In this document: in pieces, positions 22,501 to 34,085 of the stretch
Position numbering within the stretch: position 1 is the first letter of the stretch
Layout of the letters: each line of letters begins with the position of its first letter
Assembly: GCF_005239225.2 (NCBI RefSeq)
Contig: NC_133300.1
Coordinates: 9,515,875 to 9,579,874, forward strand
DNA length: 64,000 nucleotides
Direction: 5' to 3'
DNA from: Populus alba
Lineage: Eukaryota > Streptophyta > Magnoliopsida > Malpighiales > Salicaceae
The notes under the pieces: generated by a model
What the model saw: only the letters and a program-made list of their open reading frames with translations
Databases searched by the model: none
What the model was told of the DNA's origin: nothing
Made by a program: the position numbers and the translations under genes

Positions 22501-24155
22501 TAGCTTTCCAACGAGACCAATCTCACTTGAAATAGAGTTCTATAACTCTAGATATAGTTAAAAATATGAGTAGAGGTCAGACAGTAACTATTGAATATTA
22601 AGACAGTAACAGTTGGTTAGTAACAATATAATTTTTGTTAATGAGCAATTTTGACTATGTTAGAGACAGAACTGAGTTCTTCTTCCTGCATTGAACTTGT
22701 AACCTTGTGTCTTAGCTTTCCAAGGAGACCAATTTCGCTTGAAAATTAATTATATAACTTTTGATATAGTTAAACATATGAGTAGAGGTTGAACAATAAC
22801 AATTCAATATCAAGACATTAACAGTTGGACAGTAACATTCCATTATTTGTTGGTGAGCAATTTTGACTATCTTGGAGGCAGAACTGAGTTCTTTTTCTAT
22901 CACAAAACTTATGTCCTCGTGTCTTAGCTTTCAAACGAGACCAATCTCACTTGAAATAGAGTTTTATAACTCTAGATATAGTTAATAATATGAGGAGAGG
23001 TTGGACAGTAACAATTCAATATCAAGATAGTAACAGTTGGAGAATAACAGTCCAATGTTAGTGGATGAGCAATTTTGACTGTGTTAGAGGTAGAACTAGT
23101 TCTCCTTCCCTCAGAGAACTTGTAGCCTTGTGTCTTGTTTCGAACGAGACCAATCTTGCTTGAAAAAGAGTTCTATAACTCTAGATATAGTTAAAAATCA
23201 GAGGAGAGCTCAGACAGAAACAATTCAATATCAAGACAGTAATAGATTGACAGTAACAGTCCAATGTTTGTTGATGAGAAAGTTTTACTATCTTAGAGGC
23301 AAAACTAGGTTCTCCTTCCTTCAGAGAACTTGTAGCCTCATGTCTTAACTTTCCAACGAGACCAATCTCGCTTGACATGGAGTTCCATAAATCTAGATAT
23401 AGTTAAACATATGAGGAAAGGTCAGATAGTAAGAGTTCAATATCAAGACAGTATTAGTTGGACAGTTACAGTCCAATGTTTGTTGATGAGTAATTTTATT
23501 GTCTTAGAGGCATAATTGGGTTCTCCTTCCTTCAGATAACTTGTAACCTCATGTCTTAGCTTTCCAACGAGATCAATCTCACTTGAAATTGAGTTCTATA
23601 ACTCTGGATATAGTTAATAATATAAGGAGAGGTCGGACAATAATAGTTTAATATCAAGATAGTAACAACTAGACAGTAACAATCCAATGTTTGTTGATGA
23701 GCAATCTTGACTGTATTAGAGGTAGAACTGGGTTCTCCTTCCTTTAGATAACTTGTAACCTCATGTCTTAGCTTTCCAACGAGACCAATCTTGCTTGAAA
23801 TAGAGTTCTATAACTCTAGATATAGTTAAAAATATGAGTAGAGGTCGTATAGTAATGGTTCAATGTCAAGACTATAACGATTGGATAATAACATTCCAAT
23901 GCTTATTGTTGAGCAATTTTGATTGTCTTAGTGTTAGAGTTGGGTTCTCCTTCCTTCAGAGAACTTGGAGTCTCATGTCTTAGCTTTCTAATGATACAAA
24001 TCTTGCTTGTAACAGAGTTCTGTAACTTTAGATATAGTTAAATATATGAAGAGAGTTCATATAGTAACAGTTCATTGTCAAGACAGTAACGATTGGACAA
24101 TAGCAGTTGGATAGTAATAGTTCGAGATTTTAACAGTAACAGTTCAAATATAAAG
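19509..24155. repeat. ~210-bp satellite array, about 22 monomers
   Basis: The phrase GAGTTCTATAACTC...GATATAGTTA recurs near 19604, 19809, 20025, 20221, 20435, 20645 and so on to about 24017: 22 occurrences, mean spacing about 210 bp. Each monomer also has TTAGAGGCAGAACTGGGTTC, CTTAGCTTTCCAACGAGACC, and short AGTAACAGTT subrepeats. Monomers are diverged from one another by substitutions and small indels. GAGTTCTATAACTC can form a 5-bp hairpin. No gene is credible here; the short open frames are repeats in frame by chance. Confidence 0.93.
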
Positions 24156-25199
24156 AAAGGAATGTTAACTATGGTTGGACAAAGAACAACAATATTAATG
24201 GGTGTAATGAGAAAAACATAAAATATTAAAAAATGACTCAAGAGAAAGACTTATTGGTTGTTAATATGGTTATTATAAAACATATCCTTAAGTGAGGAAA
24301 ATTTTATGTGATAAACCTGTCATTTGCAGGAGGGACCACAGTCGTAGTGCAACAACAGCAGCAAGGAAGCACGAGTAAAGCTTTTATTGCAGGTAGGTGA
24401 ATCACACATATACTTTCTAGTTAAATTCCATATTTAATATGTTACCAATGTGAAATGTGAATTATTCAAGGTGAAAGGTTGTTGTGTGAATTATCAAGTG
24501 ATGAAATTATCGCTGACAAAGGAAATATAAGAAGTTGATTTAGGGCATGAACTAGCATAAATTTAGAGCATGTTAGGATCCTGAGTAAAGGAATCGCCAT
24601 GTTCAGACTAGTAGACATTTAGTGTATGTTAGAATCCCGAATAAGGGGATCAATCATGTATCGGCTAGCATATATTTAGTGTATGTTAGGATCCTGGGTA
24701 AGGGGATCACCATGTATTGGCTAGCATACAGTTAATGTATGTTAGGATCCCGAGTAAGGGGATCACTTTGCATCGACTCCTAAGGGGCAATGATGATGAT
24801 ACTTGTGAAATTGATATCAATAATGTGTTAAGCAGAAATAATCATTTCTTATAAATCTGAAAATGGAGGTTGATAATGGGAGGGGAAACATTTTTTAGTA
24901 GCTGAACAAGAAAGAGATTCTAATGAAAACTAGAAAGGAGAAGTGAACAAAATATGAATGCATGTTGCCCTTTTTAAATTGTTAGATATTTGTGTTGTTA
25001 TATTTATTGAGATTTTCATGTTTAAATAATATGTATTTTGTTTCAAGACCATCGCATGCACGACAGTAGTAGATCATAGCTTATGTTCACTTCTTATAAT
25101 CTAGGTTTTAGATAGTATACCCTTGTATTTTGTAAACATGGAAATGTTTGTATAACTTAATTTGTATAATTAATGTTTAAACTTGATTGTCCTTGAGAA
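24156..25199. other. Retroelement debris with four ~60-bp repeats
   Basis: At about 24560-24780 the phrase GTTAGGATCCTGAGTAAGGGGATC recurs four times at about 60-bp intervals in variant form, separated by GGCTAGCATA. Further on, the text (ATACCCTTGTATTTTGTAAACATGG) resembles the 3' part of gypsy LTRs. Element boundaries were not found. No coding sequence is seen. Confidence 0.4.
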
Positions 25200-26344
25200 A
25201 GGAGAGATGAAATCAAACTTAAATTAAATAAGTAAAATAACTATGACTAATGTCTTAATCTCCCATCAATATCTAAGAGTACAAGCATTATAAATAAGAA
25301 TACAATCAAGAAGGATAAAGAACATAAATTTTCATGAATTTATTTATATGCAAACTTCAAAACTCAATTAATCGTTAAGATTTAAATGAAATATATGACA
25401 TGCCAAAGTGATAGGTCCTCTCATTGATATACACTCCAACACTTATGTGTTTAGGGATTATGTGTTTAGATCTCTCAAATTCAATCAATGAATATTTTCC
25501 ACCATAAGCTTGCTCTTAATCTCATCTCCATTACTAAAATATTACAAGCAATGCATGAACCAAAAAGTCTTACTTTTTGGTTGTAATGGGGCTAAGGTTA
25601 AGGTGAGGGAAAAGAAAGGAAAAGAAAAGGCTAAAACCAAAGGAAATAGAGCATTCTAAAAAATAATCTTTTGAAATAAGATATCCAATCAAAGCACACT
25701 AATTTTGTATCTTTAATCACCAATGCTTAACTTCTTTTGATTTCAAGCTCCATCAACATAAAATCTTAAGAACATAAAGGAACACTTTTATTTTCTATTC
25801 TTTCTTTTTCTTTCTTTTTTTCACCTTTGGCAACTTTGCCCATCTTTTCATCAAGCATCACTTTTTTTTTCTTTTCACATAATTTCCAACCATAATTCAT
25901 GAGATATCAACAAGTATATGCTCTACTAATCCTTGGCCAGGGGAAAAGAAAGACATATAAAAAGTTAAGGCTTACACATGAATAAAGCAAAGAAAAGATA
26001 AACAAGCTCAAAGAGGGCTTACTAAGGATAACATGTTTTAGGTTGACTTTTTGACTCAAGTGGTTAAAATTCATAAGGCTCAAAAGCTTGCATTGGTATA
26101 ACACTAGAAAGTCAATATGGCATATTTTCTAAATCAATCCCTAGACTAATTAAACTTTTAAACTTGCATGCACACTCATTCATTCAATTTATATTTTCAT
26201 CTATCTATCTCAACTAATTCTCATACATGATACTCATATTCTCATAAACCAATAGGAGTTCAAAAGATAAAACTTAGACTTTTTTTTTTTTGAAAAACAA
26301 CAAAGAAAACCAAAATTCTCTCAACTCCCCTACACTTTAAACAC
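25200..26344 (-). other. 3' non-coding region of element C
   Basis: It is AT-rich with no gene. It follows the purine block GTGTAGGGGAG (about 26325-26335 on -). It may be 3' UTR or part of the 3' LTR; the boundary is not resolved. An open frame at 25907-26104 has no recognisable features. Confidence 0.4.
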
Positions 26345-26362
26345 AACATTGTCCTCAATGTT
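26345..26362 (-). other. Conserved palindrome before the purine block, element C
   Basis: ACATTGAGGACAATGT flanked here by AA/TT. The same 16-mer is in elements A (2845-2860) and B (55816-55831), in each case just before a G-rich block at the 3' end of the internal region. Confidence 0.7.
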
Positions 26363-26539
26363 ATAATAAAAGAAAAGGAGTATCAGAGAATGACAAAAAT
26401 AAAGTAAAATGCTAAAAATAAAAGATAAGGGAAAAGAAAGCAAGTCTGATTGTTTTTTATTGGGTTGCCTCCAATAAGAACTTTTGTTTTATGTCATTGG
26501 CTCAACACATCACATGTTCATACTTCATAGATTGATTCA

Positions 26540-27780
26540 GCTAACTCCATAGAAGTGGTGAGTTCTGCCATCCAACCCTTATAAAAAAGTTTTCAAGTGA
26601 TGCCCATTGACCTTAAGCACTTTGTTTGTTTCTAAACTTGTAATTTCAATTGTTCCATAAGGAAAAACATTAGAAACAACAAAGGGTATAATCTAATAAG
26701 AGCACAACTTTCTAGGAAAAAGTTTCAAATGCGGATGATAAAGAAGAACTTTATCTCTAACATGAAACTCCTTTCTTGTAATCATTCGATCATGAAGACT
26801 CTTGTTCTATTTTTGTAAATCCTTGGATTGTCATAAACATCATTACGCATCTCTTCCAACTCTTGCAATTGCAACTTTCTTGCAATCCCAGGAACACCAT
26901 AATCCATGTTACATTGTTTGATGCCCCAAAAAGCTTTGTGTTCAAGCTCCGTTGGTAGATGACATCCTTTCCCATAAATCATCCTATAAGGTAACATTCT
27001 TATAGGTGATTTGTAAGCAGTTTGATAAGCCCAAAGTGCATCACTAATTGGTAGACACTAATCTCGCAAGTTAGGTTGTACTGTTTATTCCAAAATGGAC
27101 TTGATTTCTTGATTTGAAATTTTAGCTTGGCCATTCGTTTGAGGGTGGTAGGTTGTGGAAGTCCAATAAGTCACATGGTATTTATAGAGTAATGCTTCCA
27201 TTGAACAATTGCAAAAATGAGTGCCACGATCACTAATGATAGCTTTAGGGATTTCAAACCTATCAAATATGTGAGTTCTGACAAAATCTAAAACAACCTT
27301 AGCATTGTTAGTTCATGTGGCTTTTGCCTCAATCCATTTGGACACATAAACAACAAGAAGAAGAATATAAAGATTACCAAAAGAAGAAGGAAATGGACTC
27401 ATAAAATCAACACCCCAAATATAAAAAATTTCACTTACAAGAATATTCGTTAAAGACATTTAATTCTTATGAGTGATATTACCTGTTCTTTGTCATTTAA
27501 TTCACATGATTTGCAAAAGTGATATGCATCCTTAAAAATCAAAGGCCAATAAAGACCACTTTCAAGTACCTTTTGAGCTATTCTTTTTGCTCCAAAATGC
27601 CCACCACAAGATTAAGAATGACAAAAGATGAGAATGAAATGGAATTCATCTTGTGGTAAACATCTCCTAACTAGATCCACATAAAATTTTCACAAATAAG
27701 GAGTGTCCCAAAAATAATATTTAGCACCAAATTGTAACTTGTCTTTTTTGGATGTAGTTTTTGGATGTAGACAAACTTGG
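26540..27780 (-). pseudogene. Integrase remnant of element C
   Basis: The core shows GVDFMSPFPSSFG (first Asp, near 27405) and AIISDRGTHF (second Asp, near 27235). The third acidic position reads GQAKISNQEIK where a Glu is expected (GAA to AAA). The end of the core is open at 26782-26997 (MLPYRMIYGKGCHLPTELEH), and the C-terminal domain is readable to about 26540 with stops. The zinc-binding part upstream is badly decayed. The loss of the catalytic Glu and several stops make it inactive. Confidence 0.75.
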
Positions 27781-27873
27781 AGGGAATTATTTGGTAACTA
27801 AATAGTTTACCAAACTAGCATACCATGGTCTTGTAGAGGAATGTAACACATACAACTGCTCATCAAGGAATGT

Positions 27874-28155
27874 CTATGTTATTGTTTTGGTTTGTATATC
27901 CTTGGTCCTCAGTCGGCTCAAGTGATTAACCACATGGTTTTCAACACCTTTTTTGTCTTTGATCTCAAGATCAAATTCTTGTAAAAGAAAGATCCACCTA
28001 ATCAATCTTGGTTTGGACTCTTTTTTCTTTAAAAGATACCTTAAAGCTACATGGTCAGTAAAAACAACAACAATTATGCCAAGTAAATATGACCTGAATT
28101 TTTCAAGAGCAAACACCACTGCAAAAAGTTCATTTTTAGTTGTATGGTAATTCAT
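27874..28155 (-). pseudogene. RNase H domain of element C
   Basis: A 93-codon open stretch matches the Ty3/gypsy RNase H tail: [43 protein letters not shown] and NHLSRL. It would degrade the RNA strand of the RNA-DNA hybrid. It is isolated from RT by frameshifts. Confidence 0.8.
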
Positions 28156-28272
28156 TGCGCTTTGTCCAACAAGCGGGAAGCATATGAGATAACATGCAAA
28201 TTCTTCCCTATTCTTTATCCAAGTACAACCCCTACTGCATAGTCACTCGCATCACACATTATCTCGAAAGGC

Positions 28273-29536
28273 TCATCTAGTTTGGTGGTTGGATGATGGG
28301 GCAGATGTGACACCCCTCTTATGCTCATCATGGGCATCTTTACATGCTTTATTAAACACAAAATCCACTTTTTTGGCTAATAATTTGTACAAGGGTGCTG
28401 TAGTCTTCAAGAAATCTTTGATAAAGCGTCGATAAAAACCTGCATAAGCAAGAAAAGAACGATCTTCCCTCACGCATGAGGGGGTAAGACAATGATGAAA
28501 TGGCATCCATTTTAGCCTTATCAACCTCTAATCCACATGAAGACATAACATGCTCAAGAACAATTCCTTTTTCTACCATAAAATAACACTTTTCATAATT
28601 CAAGACAAGGTTAGTTTCAATGCATCTTTTCAAGACTAAAGATAAACTTTCTAAACACTTATCAAAAGAATCACCATATAACATGAAATCATCCATGAAA
28701 ACCTCAATTATTCTTTCAACATGATCAGAATCAATACTCATCATGCATCTTTGAAAAGTTGTGGGTGCATTACAGAGACCAAAGGGTATTCTCCTATATG
28801 CATATGTATCAAATGGACATGTAAATGTAGTCTTTTCTTGATCTTTAGGATTAATAACAATCTGATTATATCCACTATATCCATCAAGAAACCAATAAAA
28901 AAATTTACTTTCTAGGTGTTTAAGCATTTAGTCCATGAATGGTAATGGGAAATGATCTTTACGTGTAGAAAGATTAAGCTTTCTATAATCAACACACATT
29001 CTCCAACCACTCAAGATGCGAGTAGGAATGAGTTCACCCTTTTTTTTCTTTAGCAACGTGATTCCAGTCTTTTTGGGCACCACATGGATAGGCGCCACCC
29101 ATTTACTGTATGTGATGGGGTAAATGACTCCTACATCTAATAATTTTAAAATTTTAGCTTTCGCTACCTCCATCATAAGGGGATTCAACCTTCTTTGCAT
29201 TTCTTTTGTTGGTTTCACATTGTCCTCCAATAGTATATGATGCATACACATCGAGGGACTAATGCCCTTGATGTCAGCTAAAATCCATCCAATAGTTGTT
29301 TTGTGATCGCATAGTAACTTCACAAGTTTTTTCTTTTGCACACTTGTCAAACCTTTTTCCATGATAACGAGAAGTGTATTGTTGTCGCCAATGAATACAT
29401 ACTTCAAATTATCGGGCGAAGGTTTCAATTCTAACTTGAGGGCCTGTAAAATAGATGGCAAAAGCTTTTTATGTGAAAGTACTAATTCAACAAAGATATT
29501 ACCATGGGGAACAGTTTGCAAAGTTTGCAAAGCCAA
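28273..29536 (-). pseudogene. Reverse transcriptase of element C
   Basis: Two frame-compatible open stretches (29536-28928 and 28927-28352) are separated by one TAA where a Gln codon is expected (FMD*MLKHLE). Readable motifs include WRMCVDYRKLN, the palm segment YSGYNQIVI, RRIPFGLCNAPTTFQR and the catalytic FMDDF in place of YxDD, which is typical of Athila. A frameshift leads into the connection region (AGFYRRFIKDF, 28524-28273). It would copy element RNA into DNA, but it is inactive as it stands. Confidence 0.85.
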
Positions 29537-29721
29537 TGCTGATTCCTACACATTTAGGGGAACACATATGTGCCTCTCCATCTCTTCTATCTTGGTAAAA
29601 TCATAGCCATAGCTCAAAGCCATGCTTAATCCATCGTCATAGTCAAAATAAAAAACTTGATGCACACATTTATCAACTTGGTCATAGCCTATGATAGAAT
29701 AAACATTGCTGTAAGGATATT

Positions 29722-30358
29722 TCATTGCATCATGAAAATTAAATTCAATTTTTCATCTCCCACTTCCGTGGACAAAGTATCCTTACGATAATCAATTTTT
29801 GTATTTGTAGTTTTCAAGAATAATCTCCCAAATAATATAGGAGTGTTGTTTACAAGAATCACATTCCATATCAAAAATATAAAAGTCGTATGGAATAACC
29901 AAACTATCAATCTTAACTAGGACATCTTCTATCACACAAAATGGATAAACAAAACTATTATCCATAAGTTGTATTACAATGCTAGTTTTAATCAAAGGCT
30001 CAAGACTAAGATAATCATAAAAATGTTTAGGCATAACACTAATGGATGCACCTAAATCATACAAGGCTCTTTTAAAACTAACATTACCAATAACACATGG
30101 GATAGTAAACGCACTTGGGTCTTTTTGTTTCAAAGGTAGATTCTTTTGAACAATAGCAGATACAACTTCACCCATACTTACCATTTTGTAACCTTTTAAC
30201 TTGTAAGCTCTCTTGGTAGTACACAATTCCTTCAAGAATTTGGCATTCTTGAGAATTTGCTTAATAACATCAATCAAAGGAATGTTGAGTTCCACTTTCT
30301 TGAAAACCTCTAAAATCTCTTTTTCATTGTTCTCTTTCTTAGACCTAGAAGAACTCAC
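29722..30358 (-). pseudogene. Aspartic protease region of element C
   Basis: The open frame 30358-29792 contains the active-site motif ALYDLGASISVMP, followed by a hydrophobic barrel segment and CVIEDVLVKID. Retroviral-type proteases dimerise to cleave Gag-Pol. A frameshift near 29850 moves the end into the frame of 29910-29722. It resembles the protease of element B in order and motifs. Confidence 0.8.
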
Positions 30359-30359
30359 A

Positions 30360-31007
30360 AGAAAGAGGGAATTATCTTAAAACTAAAATTCATTGAATTA
30401 GGACTTACCTTTGGAGTATTGTCCGTTGTTTCATTTTATAGAGGAGAAGGGTGTTTCTTCTTTATACTCAGTTCGATGTCTATCTCCTCTTCTTCTTCCA
30501 TCTCAATTTGTTTCAACCTTTGCTCTTTAAGTTTTTTCCCACTTCGCAGTATGATCACACTAACATTCTCTTTTGGATTCAATGCTTAGGAGGGCAACTT
30601 TTCATTCATTTGTGCCTTCAATTTCGCTACACTTGAAGCTACTTGCTCCATTTGCTTCTCTAAGTTATGAATGCTTGACCTTGTTTCCTGTTGAAAAAGC
30701 ATGACATTTTGTTGCAATGTCATTGTATTAAAAGCCAAGGTTTTCATCATTTTTCAAAGATCATCACTCGATGACCCCATAACATTGGAATTTGTAAATA
30801 TAAGGGGCTGTCTCGCTTGATAATTTTATTGGGACTGAAATCCATGGAACTATCGGCCTTGATTGCCTTGTTGAGGCAACTTTCATAGCGTAAGTTTGGA
30901 TGATCTCTCCATTCAGGATTGTATGTGTAGGAAAAGGGATCATACTTACGCTGAGATTTTGTATTGAATGCTCTATCAACTGCATTAGCTTGTTCAATGT
31001 AATCTGA
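30360..31007 (-). pseudogene. Gag C-terminal remnant of element C
   Basis: Near 30900 the translation reads YTYNPEWRDHPNL, matching YNPGWRNHPNF in the element B gag. Downstream it continues through a coiled region (NLEKQMEQVASSVAKLKAQM) to the Athila gag-protease linker VIILRSGKKL. A TAA replaces a Gln codon in the KLPS*ALNPKE segment. The gag is cut off at 31007 by the insertion of an LTR element. Confidence 0.75.
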
Positions 31008-31947
31008 TGTGAACCTCATCATCACGTGGTCACGCAACCCACAATCAAGATTGAGATTTGATCCCAGAAAGCCGAAATAGGTCTGATGGGAGTGTGACAC
31101 AATGGAAATTTGTTCCAAGGCACCAACACTATTGGAATGAGTAGAATGACGCCACGAAGCCAGTTAATCTTCGATAAGTCAGATTCAGTTCGTTCAAGAA
31201 TTGAAGAATGCAAGAATCACTCTCACACGTTAAAACTGAAAAATTCAGAATAATGATCATCAAAGCTATCAAAATTTTGGCTTACATGAGTTTAAATCGT
31301 TCTTGAAAAATTAACCCTAATGGACCCCTTATGCGGACTTATATGAGGTCCACTCAAAATTGGCCCAACACCCTAAACTGAAAAGCCCATAACCTGATCC
31401 AAACAAGCATTGGACCCTAGCTCAAAACAAAGTTTTTATTAAGCCCAAACATTAAAGAAAATAATAAAAATAATTAATCTTTCATTAAATACCACCAGCC
31501 CTTCTTTCCTTGTGTAGCTAGGATGAATAAGGAATCCTTATAAGAAAAGGATTCTGAAACATTAATGAATCACTGCCACACTTGTGGATTATATTGCAGC
31601 TCATTAAAGATCCTTGTGAAACTAGGAAATTCCTAAAACTAGCTGCCACATCCTTGTAGGAAAAGAATCATGACCAAATAGAAAGTCCACAAGTCAAATG
31701 GAATTAAATGACAAAATTCGTACAACCTTCGTTGACCAGTATTGTTGTTCCTTCCCGAACTCTGATTGACCTGCATTTTTAACCTAAGGTAGTAAAACAT
31801 GTTTGGAGAGTCCACATAAAATATTAGCCCGATCCAACGGTTGGATTGAGAATTATGACTGTTGCCTAAACCTGGACTGTTGCGCTTTTTACGCCAAAAT
31901 CTGAATCTGACCTTACTTGGGTCGTATCATAGGGCTGAACCGTATCA
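31008..31947 (-). repeat. 3' LTR of the non-coding element
   Basis: On the minus strand it starts TGATACGGTTC after the purine tract and ends ATGAGGTTCACA. The segment 31008-31640 matches 33482-34085 closely, with the same ends. Length is 940 bp. Confidence 0.88.
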
Positions 31948-31960
31948 TTCCCTCCCTCTT
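31948..31960 (-). other. Polypurine tract of the non-coding element
   Basis: AAGAGGGAGGGAA on the minus strand directly abuts the LTR start. Confidence 0.8.
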
Positions 31961-33464
31961 CAAGAAGATTTACCCTCGAATCTTGAATAGGATTAATAGC
32001 GACTTCAGTAGCCTCTTTTTTAAGCCTTCAAAATCCCTTTATTGCTAACACCTTTCTCCAACAACACTATATAAAAGTAGTGACTAACAAGAATTTCAAA
32101 TAAGCACATCGTACTAACCACTTGCGTACATACTTTTGAATGTAACCACAACGACTCTCCTTCGTCTTTCATCCTTTTGGCGTTGTACCTCCTTTTCTCA
32201 TGAAGCTTGAAGATTATAGAATAATCTTCTACACTTATCAACTTCTCATTCTAAAACCCCCAAACCATGGCTTATTTTTTCGCATCGTTGATCTACAATC
32301 CTCCTCTATTCCCTCTCCCTTGGTGAATACATGACACAGATAGGGGGGAAACAAGAAGACGATGAAAAGAATAGAGTTTATAACAGGAAGAACACTGATT
32401 TAGATTCGAGATTTCGAATTTGACTTTTGTTTGGACCAGAACTTATCGAAAAAAACAAACAAATGCAAAAGTGATGAAAATGACTCAAACAACAACCAAA
32501 TATCAAAATATGATGATAGTATAATGGCAGGAACAAAATCAACAGAAACAAAACAAGTTTTGAAAGATAACATCAAACAACCCCATTATGACAAAACAAG
32601 ACCCAACTCAGGAACCTAAAGAAACCGATATCCAAATGACCTCAAATTTAATATGTAGTATTACAATACTATGAAAACACCAAAACTCAATTTATAGGTC
32701 ATTCTCTTATTTCTAGGTACCCAAACTCCTTATATGATCAGTTTGCGGCAGAATTGAACCCCCAATTAAAACCTCCAGAAGCCGATATCAAAATAAGCCC
32801 AAATTTAATATATGGTGCGATCTCATCCCCAATACACATAATATGAAGTTTCAATTGATTCTAAGGTGGTTTGCTTATGGTTCACTAATAGTAGTGTTTA
32901 TGTGGCAAAATTGAACGTTGAATTAAAACCTCAAGAACACAATATCAAAATAAGTTCAAATTTTACATATGATGCGATGTCACCCCTAATAGACTGAATA
33001 TGAAGTTTAAATTGATTCTGAGGTGGTTTGCTTATGGTTCAGTAATAGTAGTGTTTATGTGGCAAAATTGAACCTTGAATTAAAACCTCAAGAACACAAT
33101 ATCAAAATAAGTTCAAATTTTACATATGATGCGATGTCACCCCTAATAGACTGAATATGAAGTTTAAATTGATTCTGAGGTGGTTTGGTTATGGTTCACC
33201 AAGAGATGTGTTTATGCGGCAAAAATTGAGCGATCCTTCAAATTTCAACTAATCCCTCTTTAACTCTCTTTTTGTTTTTTTTTTTATATATATATTGATA
33301 TGATTAGAGACAGTAACAAGATTAATTATAATTTTTTTTTTCTTTTACTTAGATGATGCAGACACGAAGAACAAGAAGATGGATGTAAACACTGAAAAAC
33401 TTAAGGGCACGCTAAAAAAAAAAAACAAAAATAACAGAATGATATGACCTTGTTTCGGAGCCTA
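31961..33464 (-). repeat. Internal region with ~157-bp tandem repeats
   Basis: Between about 32625 and 33230, units beginning near GATATCAAAATAAG recur every ~157 bp (about 32627, 32781, 32939, 33096). The last two are nearly identical, including CACCCCTAATAGACTGAAT. The short open frame at 32431-32619 has no recognisable features. No coding sequence is supported. Confidence 0.75.
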
Positions 33465-33477
33465 GCTCTGATACCAA
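33465..33477 (-). other. Primer binding site, tRNA-Met type
   Basis: TTGGTATCAGAGC on the minus strand lies four bases after the 5' LTR end. It is complementary to the 3' end of initiator tRNA-Met, the usual primer of many plant LTR elements. Confidence 0.85.
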
Positions 33478-33481
33478 CTAA

Positions 33482-34085
33482 TGTGAACCTCATGATCACG
33501 TGGTCATGCAACCCATAATCAATATTGAGATTTGATAGGAGTGTGACACAATGGAAACATGTTCCAAGGCACCAACGCTATTGGAATGAGTAGAATGACG
33601 CCACAAAGCCAGTTAATCTTCGATAAGTCAGATTCAGTTCGTTCAAGAACTAAAGAATGCAAGAATCACTCTCACACGTTAAAACTGAAAAATTCAGAAT
33701 AATGATCATCAAAGCTGCCAAAATTTTGGCTTACATGAGTTTAAATAGGTCTTGAAAAATTAACCCTAATGGACCCCTTATGTGGACTTATATGAGGTCC
33801 ACTCAAAAGTGGCCCAAAACCCTAAATTGAAAAGCCCATAACCTGATCCAAACAAGCCTTGAACCTTAACTCAAAACAAAGTTTTAATTAAGCCCAAACA
33901 TTAAAGAAATAAAAATAACTAATCTGTCATTAAAAACCATCAGCCCTTCTTTCCTTATGTAGCTAAGATGAATAAGGAATCCTTGTAAGAAAAGGATTCT
34001 GAAACATTAATCTGTCACTACCACACTTGTAGATTATATTGCAGCTTATTAAAGATCCTTATGGAACTAGGAAATTCCCAAAACA
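33482..34085 (-). repeat. Truncated 5' LTR of the non-coding element
   Basis: It matches 31008-31640 until about 34085, where the sequences diverge (AAATTCCCAAAAC then unrelated). About 340 bp of the LTR start are missing. Confidence 0.85.

Larger units (their letters stand above)
25200..31007 (-). mobile_element. Athila-lineage retrotransposon, element C (decayed; gag-pol order on -)
   Basis: On the minus strand the order is gag tail, protease, RT, RNase H, integrase, ACATTGAGGACAATGT motif with purine block, then a long AT-rich 3' region. Domain sequences are of Athila type. All are broken by stops and frameshifts. The gag 5' part is cut at 31007 by insertion of another LTR element. LTRs were not identified with confidence. 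No LOG ORF is present between integrase and the 3' motif. Confidence 0.75.
31008..34085 (-). mobile_element. Non-coding LTR retrotransposon (LARD-like), 5' LTR truncated
   Basis: On the minus strand: truncated 5' LTR (33482-34085), primer binding site, ~1.5 kb of non-coding DNA, a polypurine tract and a full 3' LTR (31008-31947). No gag or pol motif was found, so it depends on other elements. It interrupts the gag of element C. The flank at 31003-31007 is TCTGA; the partner copy is lost with the LTR truncation. Confidence 0.85.
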
